Source of the DNA: Leeuwenhoekiella sp044542075
Lineage (GTDB): Bacteria; Bacteroidota; Bacteroidia; Flavobacteriales; Flavobacteriaceae
Assembly (NCBI RefSeq): GCF_044542075.1
Contig: NZ_JBITTU010000011.1
Coordinates: forward strand, 26,514 to 90,513
DNA length: 64,000 nucleotides
Reading direction: 5' to 3'
Shown here piece by piece: positions 16,603-22,488 of this stretch. The notes under the pieces were generated by a model. That model ran no database searches. It was not told where the DNA came from and saw only the letters and a list, made by a program, of their open reading frames with translations. The position numbers and the translations under genes are program-made. Positions within the stretch are counted from its first letter, which is position 1, and every line of letters begins with the position of its first letter.

Positions 16603-16617
16603 CCCCCAAAAGGGAAC
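16594..16617 (+). repeat. GC-rich palindromic repeat, copy R1 (3' end of trpG)
   Basis: GCCCCCTA-A-CCCCCAAAAGGG-AAC. It contains the trpG stop codon. The first half matches R2 (17671) and R3 (18554) base for base apart from one A/G, although flanking sequences are unrelated, which marks it as a dispersed element. Confidence 0.85.
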
Positions 16618-16650
16618 AGGGTTTCTTTTACCTAAATTCAAATATTAATT

Positions 16651-16679
16651 CTCCCCCTTTGGGGGAGCAAGAGGGGGAC
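16651..16679 (+). repeat. GC-rich palindromic repeat in inverted orientation (R1')
   Basis: CTCCCCCTTTGGGGG-AGCAA-GAGGGGGAC, the reverse-complement form of the same element. It ends one base before the trpD ATG, so its GAGGGGG lies where a ribosome binding site would be. It can pair with R1 (CCCCCAAA with TTTGGGGG, and CCCCCT with AGGGGG or a close variant), closing the trpG-trpD junction into a long stem-loop. Confidence 0.75.
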
Positions 16680-16680
16680 A

Positions 16681-17679
16681 ATGAAAACTATTTTAAACAG
16701 ACTTATAAATCACGATCAGCTGAGTAAAGAAGAGGCGCGTGAGGTTCTGGTAAACATATCTGAAGGTAAGTATAATACGAGTCAGATTGCAGCATTCATA
16801 ACCGTTTATATGATGCGTAGCATTACCGTAGCAGAGCTTGCCGGCTTTAGAGACGCCCTTTTAGATTTGTGTATTGCTGTACCTTTTGAAGGCTACAATG
16901 CAATTGATTTATGTGGTACGGGTGGCGATGGTAAAGACACCTTTAATATTTCTACACTTGCTTCCTTTGTTGCGGCAGGCGCAGGGATTAATGTGACCAA
17001 ACACGGTAATTACGGAGTTTCCTCTGTAAGCGGAAGCAGCAACGTGATGGAACATCTGGGCATTAAATTTAGTAGTGATAAAGACTTTTTAAAACGCTGT
17101 CTTGACGAGGCGGGTATTTGTGTATTGCACGCTCCCCTATTTCACCCCGCGATGAAAAACGTAGGTCCTATACGTCGTGAACTGGGTGTTAAAACCTTTT
17201 TCAATATGCTGGGTCCTATGGTAAATCCTGCTTTTCCAGACAATCAACTGGTAGGCGTTTTCAATCTGGAATTGGCCAGAATGTACGGTTACTTATACCA
17301 GCAAACCACTAAGAATTTTACGATTCTGCACAGTATAGACGGCTACGATGAGATTTCACTTACAGGCAATACCAAAGCAATACGCAACTCAAGCGAACGT
17401 ATGCTTAGTGCTGAAGATTTTGGGGTGAAACAAATCACCCAACAAGAAATCTACGGAGGTGATAGTATTGAATCTTCGGCAGCTATTTTTAAAAAAGTTA
17501 TAAGCGGTAAAGGTACCGAAGCACAGATTAATGTGGTATCGGCAAATGCAGGAATGGCCATTGCTACCGTGAGAAACCTCGAACCAAAAGCAGGTTTTGA
17601 GCTGGCAAAAGAATCGCTCTTAGGCGGAAAAGCTTTAGAAAAACTGAATAAACTAATAGAATTGAGCAAAGCCCCCTAG
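16681..17679 (+). CDS. trpD: anthranilate phosphoribosyltransferase
   Basis: 332 residues. Transfers the phosphoribosyl group of PRPP to anthranilate. The glycine-rich CGTGGDGKDTFNIST (78-92) binds PRPP and metal; KHGNYGVSSVSGSSNVMEHLG is the anthranilate-side loop. The last codons (GCC CCC TAG) lie in repeat R2, giving a C-terminal AP. Upstream, repeat R1' abuts its ATG. Confidence 0.95.
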   Translation: MKTILNRLINHDQLSKEEAREVLVNISEGKYNTSQIAAFITVYMMRSITVAELAGFRDALLDLCIAVPFEGYNAIDLCGTGGDGKDTFNISTLASFVAAGAGINVTKHGNYGVSSVSGSSNVMEHLGIKFSSDKDFLKRCLDEAGICVLHAPLFHPAMKNVGPIRRELGVKTFFNMLGPMVNPAFPDNQLVGVFNLELARMYGYLYQQTTKNFTILHSIDGYDEISLTGNTKAIRNSSERMLSAEDFGVKQITQQEIYGGDSIESSAAIFKKVISGKGTEAQINVVSANAGMAIATVRNLEPKAGFELAKESLLGGKALEKLNKLIELSKAP

Positions 17680-17696
17680 CCCCCAAAGGGGGAACC
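17671..17696 (+). repeat. GC-rich palindromic repeat, copy R2 (3' end of trpD)
   Basis: GCCCCCTA-G-CCCCCAAAGGGGG-AACC. Provides the trpD stop codon (TAG at 17677-17679). The inner half CCCCCAAAGGGGG is a perfect 5-bp hairpin. Confidence 0.88.
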
Positions 17697-17702
17697 TTTT
17701 TA

Positions 17703-17721
17703 TTTTTCGCTATGCGAAAAA
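17703..17721 (+). other. 8-bp hairpin in the trpD-trpC gap
   Basis: TTTTTCGC/GCGAAAAA with loop TAT, a perfect stem just after repeat R2. It lacks a T run in the + direction, so it is more likely an mRNA processing or stability element than a terminator. Confidence 0.4.
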
Positions 17722-17775
17722 ATTTAGAGAAGTTGGCTATGAATAAAAATAAGAATTGAAATAACAATAGATTAC

Positions 17776-18582
17776 GTGAATATTCTAGATAAAATCATTG
17801 CAGATAAATACAAGGAAGTAGCCTTAAGAAAAGGATTAATTCCGGTAAAACAATTAGAACAGTCGGTACTCTTTGAGCGTAAAAGCCCTTCGCTTGCAGC
17901 TGCTTTAAAAGCTAGTGAAACCGGTATTATTGCCGAACATAAAAGACGTTCTCCCAGTAAAGCAACTATCAATAATAGTTTAAATGTACAGGATGTCGCG
18001 ATGGGTTATGAGCAGGCAGGTGTATGTGGGATGAGTGTTTTAACAGATGGAAAATATTTTGGCGGCTCGCTAGATGATTTACTAATCGCACGAGCTGCAA
18101 GTTCGTTTCCGCTTTTGAGAAAAGAATTTATCGTTGATGAATATCAGATTTTAGAAGCCAAAGCCTATGGTGCAGATGTGATTCTCTTAATTGCCGCGGT
18201 GCTTTCGCAAAGCGAAATTAAATCGCTTTCTGAATTTGCAAAGTCCTTAGGCCTTGATGTGCTGTTAGAAGTACACAATCTGGAAGAGTTGCAAAAATCG
18301 ATTATGCCCTCACTTGATATGCTGGGCGTAAATAACCGAAATCTCAAAACATTCGAGGTAAGTCTGGACATCAGTAAAACCCTTTCTACAGAAATTCCTG
18401 ATGATTTTGTAAAGGTTTCTGAAAGTGGAATTAGCAGCATCGAAGCTATAAACGAATTGAAACCTTATGGATATAAAGGTTTTTTAATAGGAGAAAACTT
18501 TATGAAAACAGATAATCCCGGCCGCAGCGCGGAGGCTTTTATCAAAGAACTAAGCCCCCTAACCCCCAAAGGGGGAATATAA
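17776..18582 (+). CDS. trpC: indole-3-glycerol-phosphate synthase
   Basis: 268 residues from a GTG start (NILDKIIADKYKEV). A TIM barrel closing CdRP to indole-3-glycerol phosphate. The catalytic-lysine region AEHKRRSPSK (53-62) is intact, as are KEFIVDEYQI and the phosphate-binding SESGISS. The C-terminus SPLTPKGGI is not family sequence: it is translated from repeat R3, which extends the frame until TAA at 18580. A second repeat (GCCGCAGCGCGG, 18521-18532) encodes part of the last helix region. Confidence 0.94.
   Translation: MNILDKIIADKYKEVALRKGLIPVKQLEQSVLFERKSPSLAAALKASETGIIAEHKRRSPSKATINNSLNVQDVAMGYEQAGVCGMSVLTDGKYFGGSLDDLLIARAASSFPLLRKEFIVDEYQILEAKAYGADVILLIAAVLSQSEIKSLSEFAKSLGLDVLLEVHNLEELQKSIMPSLDMLGVNNRNLKTFEVSLDISKTLSTEIPDDFVKVSESGISSIEAINELKPYGYKGFLIGENFMKTDNPGRSAEAFIKELSPLTPKGGI
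18521..18536 (+). repeat. GCCGCAGCGCGG repeat in trpC
   Basis: GCCGCAGCGCGGAGGC, within the trpC 3' coding region. An inverted copy (GCCTGCCGCGCTGCGGC, 18637-18653) lies in the 5' end of trpF; they match over 12 core bases plus AGGC with one extra base. Pairing would enclose the trpC stop, repeat R3 and the trpF start. Confidence 0.55.
18554..18577 (+). repeat. GC-rich palindromic repeat, copy R3 (inside 3' end of trpC)
   Basis: GCCCCCTA-A-CCCCCAAAGGGGG-AA, read in a different frame from R1 and R2, so instead of supplying a stop it adds the residues SPLTPKG to TrpC. Confidence 0.88.
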
Positions 18583-18586
18583 ATAT

Positions 18587-19330
18587 ATGTCTAAGGAAAA
18601 AAGTACATATCAAAATAAAGTTCCCTCTTCCACTAAGCCTGCCGCGCTGCGGCTTAAAGTCTGTGGAATGAAAGCCAACACCACTGAGGTGGCAGCGCTC
18701 AAACCCGACTATTTAGGTTTTATATTTTATGCTAAAAGTCCGCGCAACTTTGACTTGAACAAAATACCCAAATTACCTGCTGCCATCAAAAAAGTGGGCG
18801 TTTTTGTGAATGCAGAACTTAATTTTGTCTTAGAAAAAATACAGCAGTTCGATTTAGACGCTATTCAATTGCACGGCAGCGAATCACCAGAATATTGCCT
18901 GCAACTGAAAAAACTCTGTCAGATCGAGCGCAGTAGAGATTCGGAAAAAAAAACTACACCGTCTGCATTTGAAGTACCTACGCAGAATCTAATCGAACTT
19001 TGGAAAGTTTTTAGCATAAAAGATACGTTTGACTTTTCCGTATTAGAAGATTATGAGGACGTAGTTGATATGTTTCTATTTGACACTAAAGGCAAAGAAA
19101 AAGGTGGAAACGGCTATACATTTGATTGGGAAGTTTTAAAAAAATACCCATCACAAAAACCCTTTATTTTAAGTGGCGGTATTGGCTTAGCAGAAATTAG
19201 CTCGGTAAAAGAGTTCCTGCAATTAAATCTTCCGCTGTATGCGATAGATGTAAATAGCAAGTTTGAACTAGAACCGGGATTAAAAAATATTGAAGATTTG
19301 AAGAACTTAGTTTCAGCTTTAAAAAAATAA
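18587..19330 (+). CDS. trpF: phosphoribosylanthranilate isomerase, with repeat-derived insertions
   Basis: 247 residues, against about 205-210 usual. The catalytic Cys26 is in LKVCGMK, and the barrel ends normally with SGGIG (about 201-205) and AIDVNSKFELEPGLKN. Two stretches are extra. An N-terminal tail of about 20 residues precedes LRLKVCGMK, partly encoded by a GC-rich palindrome at 18637-18653. An insertion of about 26 residues (around 107-132) begins QIERSRDSEKK and contains a dispersed-repeat-like sequence (18918-18942). No other in-frame start precedes the catalytic motif. The extra segments lie at the surface-exposed terminus and an inter-strand loop, so activity is probably kept. 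Confidence 0.92.
   Translation: MSKEKSTYQNKVPSSTKPAALRLKVCGMKANTTEVAALKPDYLGFIFYAKSPRNFDLNKIPKLPAAIKKVGVFVNAELNFVLEKIQQFDLDAIQLHGSESPEYCLQLKKLCQIERSRDSEKKTTPSAFEVPTQNLIELWKVFSIKDTFDFSVLEDYEDVVDMFLFDTKGKEKGGNGYTFDWEVLKKYPSQKPFILSGGIGLAEISSVKEFLQLNLPLYAIDVNSKFELEPGLKNIEDLKNLVSALKK
18637..18653 (+). repeat. inverted copy of the GCCGCAGCGCGG repeat in trpF
   Basis: GCCTGCCGCGCTGCGGC; the central GCCGC-GCT-GCGGC is itself a hairpin. Encodes part of the N-terminal extension of TrpF. Reverse complement of the element at 18521-18536 apart from one base. Confidence 0.55.
18918..18942 (+). repeat. ATCGAGCGCAGT-type repeat inserted in trpF
   Basis: The stretch contains AGATCGAGCGCAGTAGAGAT, read in frame as IERSRD. 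It is an imperfect palindrome (ATC-GAG...GAGAT). From memory it resembles a palindrome dispersed in Flavobacteriia genomes (with GTCGAGAT rather than GTAGAGAT); that link is unverified here because there is a single copy in the window. Confidence 0.5.
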
Positions 19331-19348
19331 TTAAACAATAAACGACTC

Positions 19349-19383
19349 CGCCTTGGTTTATCCTAAACGATAATCGAAAGGCG
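19349..19383 (+). other. compound hairpin in the trpF-trpB gap
   Basis: CGCCTT (19349-19354) pairs with AAGGCG (19378-19383), enclosing GTTTA/TAAAC (19356-19360/19364-19368). It ends 18 nt before the trpB ATG. No T tract follows, so it is not a typical terminator. Confidence 0.4.
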
Positions 19384-19401
19384 TAATAAAAAAATAGTGC
19401 T

Positions 19402-20586
19402 ATGAATTACAACGTAAATGAAAAAGGCTATTACGGTGATTTTGGAGGTGCATACATCCCAGAAATGCTGTATCCTAATGTAGAAGAATTGCGCCAGAAT
19501 TACATAAACGTAATGCAGGAGCCAGAATTTCAAAAAGAGTTTAATGAGCTGCTGAAAGAATATGTAGGTCGCCCTACCCCGCTTTATTTTGCAAAGCGCT
19601 TTTCAGAAAAATACGGTACAAAAATCTACTTAAAACGGGAAGATTTATGCCATACGGGAGCACATAAAGTTAACAATACGATTGGGCAGATTCTAATGGC
19701 TAAACGCTTAGGAAAAACCCGTATTATAGCAGAAACCGGAGCTGGGCAACACGGTGTGGCAACGGCTACTGTTTGTGCGCTTATGGGTTTTGAATGTATT
19801 GTATATATGGGTGCTGTTGACATTAAAAGGCAAGCTCCTAATGTTGCCCGTATGAAAATGCTGGGCGCCAAAGTGGTATCGGCAGAATCGGGCAGTAAAA
19901 CGCTTAAAGATGCTACGAATGAGGCTATACGAGACTGGATTAATAACCCTACAGATACGCATTATATCATAGGTAGCGTGGTGGGACCTCACCCATATCC
20001 TGATATGGTTGCTCGTTTTCAAAGTGTGATTTCGGCAGAAGTAAAAAAACAGTTATTAGAAAAAGAAGGTCGCGAAAACCCGGATTATGTGGTGGCTTGC
20101 GTAGGTGGCGGTAGTAATGCTGCAGGTATTTATTACCATTATTTAGACAATCCTGAAGTAGGCATTATTGCTGTAGAAGCTGCCGGAAAAGGTATTCATA
20201 GTGGAGAAAGCGCTGCAACCTCAGCATTAGGTAAAGAAGGTATCATCCACGGAAGCAAAACCTTATTGATGCAAACTGCAGACGGCCAGATTACAGAGCC
20301 GTACTCTATTTCTGCCGGACTAGATTATCCCGGAGTTGGCCCTATGCACGCAAATTTATTTAGAAGTGGAAGAGGCGAATTTATAAGCGTTACTGATGCA
20401 GATGCGATGGAAGCTGGTCTAGAACTGAGTAAACTAGAAGGTATTATCCCGGCAATTGAAACCTCGCACGCACTGGCAATTTTTAACGATCGCAAATTTA
20501 AAAAAGATGATGTGATTGTGATTAATTTGAGTGGTCGTGGTGATAAAGACCTCAACACCTATATCGAATATTTTGATTTAGCATAA
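19402..20586 (+). CDS. trpB: tryptophan synthase beta subunit
   Basis: 394 residues, normal length. PLP-dependent condensation of indole with serine. PLP lysine is K89 in HTGAHKVNN; the phosphate-binding VGGGSNAAG loop and the C-terminal LSGRGDKDL are intact. The next base after its TAA begins a structured repeat (20587-20696), so instead of the usual close trpB-trpA coupling there are 192 nt between the two genes. Confidence 0.97.
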   Translation: MNYNVNEKGYYGDFGGAYIPEMLYPNVEELRQNYINVMQEPEFQKEFNELLKEYVGRPTPLYFAKRFSEKYGTKIYLKREDLCHTGAHKVNNTIGQILMAKRLGKTRIIAETGAGQHGVATATVCALMGFECIVYMGAVDIKRQAPNVARMKMLGAKVVSAESGSKTLKDATNEAIRDWINNPTDTHYIIGSVVGPHPYPDMVARFQSVISAEVKKQLLEKEGRENPDYVVACVGGGSNAAGIYYHYLDNPEVGIIAVEAAGKGIHSGESAATSALGKEGIIHGSKTLLMQTADGQITEPYSISAGLDYPGVGPMHANLFRSGRGEFISVTDADAMEAGLELSKLEGIIPAIETSHALAIFNDRKFKKDDVIVINLSGRGDKDLNTYIEYFDLA

Positions 20587-20696
20587 GGGCGTTCCCCTGC
20601 TCTCAGGAGCTGGGTCGGGCTTTTGGCAGTCGCTTTTTTTATGTGGTTAAAAAGCACATAAAAAAGAGCTCCAAAAAAGCCTCAATCCCTAACGCA
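20587..20696 (-). repeat. GGGCGTT...AACGC structured element between trpB and trpA
   Basis: Read on the minus strand: GCGTTAGGGATTGAG, a variable hairpin, AGCCCGACCC, a second hairpin, then GGGGAACGCCC. Terminal stem GCGTT/AACGC (20589-20593/20691-20695). Inner stems: ATGTG/CACAT with long A/T extensions, GGCTTTT/AAAAGCC, and CCC-t-GCTC/GAGC-t-GGG (20595-20614). The conserved end blocks match the 121-bp tandem units at 21.9-22.5 kb in opposite orientation, so they are one family. Confidence 0.75.
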
Positions 20697-20778
20697 AGTC
20701 CTAAAACATAAAGATTTCTAACAAAGCTAATCTTGAGCAAAAGCCGAAGTTTAGAAATGACTTAAAAAAATACAAACC

Positions 20779-21543
20779 ATGAACAGAATAAACAAACGCC
20801 TACAGGAAGACAAAGAGCTTCTGTCTATATATTTTACTGCGGGTTACCCTAAATTAGAAGATACCGTGCCTGTGATTGAAGAACTGGTAAAAGCCGGTGT
20901 AGATATGATTGAGATCGGACTTCCGTTTAGCGACCCTTTAGCAGACGGTCCTACCATACAGGAAAGTTCTACAGCTGCCTTGAAAAACGGAATGACTACC
21001 GCAAAACTATTTGAGCAGATTAAAGACATCAGGAAAACCGTAGATATTCCGCTAATCGTAATGGGCTATTTTAACCCGATGCTGCAATATGGGGTTGAGA
21101 AGTTTTGCAAAGAGTGTGCAGCAATAGGTATTGACGGTCTTATAATGCCAGATCTTCCACTTGCGGAATATCAGGAGCATTACCAGGCGATCTTCAAGAA
21201 ATACGACCTTAAAATGGTTTTTTTAATTACGCCTCAAACGACTGACGAGCGTATAAGACAAATTGACGCTGCTAGTGATGGTTTTATTTATATGGTAAGT
21301 AGCGCAAGTACAACCGGCAAAACCTCGGGGTTTGGCAGTGTTCAAACCGATTATTTTGAGCGTATCTCAGGGCTTTCACTCAGCAACCCACAAATTGTAG
21401 GTTTTGGAATTAAAGATGAAGAAACCTTTAAAGCAGCTACAAAATCAGCAAAAGGAGCGATTATAGGTTCGGCATTTATCACCGACTTAACTAAAAATGG
21501 AATTTCGGGAATATCTAATTTTATCAAAACCATAAGAGCTTAG
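20779..21543 (+). CDS. trpA: tryptophan synthase alpha subunit
   Basis: 254 residues. Releases indole from indole-3-glycerol phosphate and channels it to TrpB. Catalytic Glu45 (MIEIGLPFSDP) and Asp56 (LADGPT) are present, as are the flexible loop SSASTTGKTSGFG and the phosphate-binding GFGI near 211. Last trp gene. The perfect 10-bp hairpin at 21599-21626 lies 55 nt past its stop. Confidence 0.96.
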   Translation: MNRINKRLQEDKELLSIYFTAGYPKLEDTVPVIEELVKAGVDMIEIGLPFSDPLADGPTIQESSTAALKNGMTTAKLFEQIKDIRKTVDIPLIVMGYFNPMLQYGVEKFCKECAAIGIDGLIMPDLPLAEYQEHYQAIFKKYDLKMVFLITPQTTDERIRQIDAASDGFIYMVSSASTTGKTSGFGSVQTDYFERISGLSLSNPQIVGFGIKDEETFKAATKSAKGAIIGSAFITDLTKNGISGISNFIKTIRA

Positions 21544-21598
21544 GTTATTAGTTTTTGATATTAATCACTTCGCTGTCTTTATATTAACCTTGTTTTAG

Positions 21599-21626
21599 GA
21601 TGTTGTTACCACTAATTAACAACATC
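21599..21626 (+). promoter_or_regulatory. 10-bp inverted repeat between trpA and a small orphan gene
   Basis: GATGTTGTTA/TAACAACATC, perfect, with an 8-nt spacer. No T run follows, so it is a poor terminator; its size and symmetry also suit a regulator binding site. A near -7 box TAACTTTA (21633-21640) follows at once, which would place the repeat over the promoter of the 42-codon gene. Confidence 0.45.
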
Positions 21627-21663
21627 ACTGTGTAACTTTAAATAAATTAAAATAAGATATATT

Positions 21664-21792
21664 ATGGACAAGAAATTTGATAGTAAAGTAGACCAGAAAA
21701 ACCCAACGAATCCTACGGGAGATAGAAACGTAAATACAAATAAAGTGGACTTTGATAAGAAAACCATCAAAGACCAACAAAATAAGAAGTAA
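21664..21792 (+). CDS. small highly charged hypothetical protein (42 aa)
   Basis: 42 codons from ATG to TAA, beginning MDKKFDSKVDQKNPTNPTGD. Extremely hydrophilic, rich in Lys, Asp, Asn and Gln, with no hydrophobic core, Cys or membrane segment, so probably intrinsically disordered. It has its own strong terminator 18 nt after the stop and a possible promoter with an inverted repeat upstream, which argues for a real gene. I do not recognise the family. It could be a stress-induced or nucleic-acid-binding small protein, but nothing proves that. Confidence 0.6.
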   Translation: MDKKFDSKVDQKNPTNPTGDRNVNTNKVDFDKKTIKDQQNKK

Positions 21793-21809
21793 TTAAAACT
21801 TCTACCTAT

Positions 21810-21841
21810 AAAAGCCGATCTAACGTATTAGATCGGCTTTT
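21810..21841 (+). terminator. intrinsic terminator after the 42-aa gene
   Basis: Perfect 14-bp stem (AAAAGCCGATCTAA and its complement), loop CGTA, followed by a T run. It closes the trp side of this convergent region. Confidence 0.9.
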
Positions 21842-21896
21842 TTTGTTTACTATTTTTTAAAAGGTTTATTTCTAATACTTCAATTAACTTTTCAGA

Positions 21897-22484
21897 GCGT
21901 AATCGTTTAAGGTATAGCAGCGTAAATCCCGCAGGCACGTGATAACACAGCCGAGGAATTGCAGACCCTAAGGGACAAGCCTAAAAAATTATAAAAAGAA
22001 TGACCAGGATATTTGCGTGAGGGATAGCAGCGTAAATCCCACGGGCAAGTGATAACGCAGCCGAGGAATTATAGCGTATAGCCCGACCCGAAGGGACACG
22101 CCCAAAAAATTATAAAAAGAATGACTAGAATATTCGCGTGAGGGATAGCAGCATAAATCCCACAGGCAAGTGATAACGCAGCCGAGGAATTGCAGCGCAT
22201 AGCCCGACCTGAAAGGACACGCCCAAAAAATAATAAAAAAAATGACCAGAATAGTTGCGTGAGGGATAGCAGCGTAAATCTCGCAGGCACGTGAGAACGC
22301 AGCCAAGGAATTGCAGTGTATAGCCCGACCTGAAGGGACACGCCCAAAAAATTATAAAAAGAATGACTAGAATATTCGCTTGAGGGAGAGCAGCGTAAAT
22401 CCCACAGGCAAGTGACAACGCAGCCAAGGAATTGCAGCGTATAGCCCGACCCATAGGGACACGCCCAAATAATTATAAAACTCT
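21897..22484 (+). repeat. tandem array of a 121-bp structured element (five copies)
   Basis: Units start at 22015, 22136, 22257 and 22378, exactly 121 bp apart, preceded by a degenerate copy (about 21897-22014) missing 11 bp. Each has a conserved core of about 87 bp beginning GCGTGAGGGATAGCAGCG and ending GGGACACGCCC, then an A/T-rich linker. Within a unit: terminal stem GCGTG/CACGC (copy 2: 22015-22019/22097-22101), hairpin GGGAT/ATCCC (22021-22025/22036-22040), and a small hairpin after AGCCCGA with stem CCC/GGG in copies 1, 2 and 5, CCT/AGG in copy 3 and CCT/GGG in copy 4. It lies in the convergent gap between the 42-aa gene and the SulP gene. No transposase nearby. Confidence 0.9.
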
Positions 22485-22488
22485 TAAA

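Noticed and set aside
21989..22454. Three overlapping minus-strand open frames of 92-109 codons with similar repeated sequence
   Set aside because: They are artefacts of the 121-bp tandem repeat: 121 is not a multiple of 3, so each frame reads the repeat in turn. They have no start signals or plausible protein composition.
21897..22484. CRISPR array
   Set aside because: Units are 121 bp and similar throughout, with no short repeat/unique spacer pattern and no cas genes nearby.
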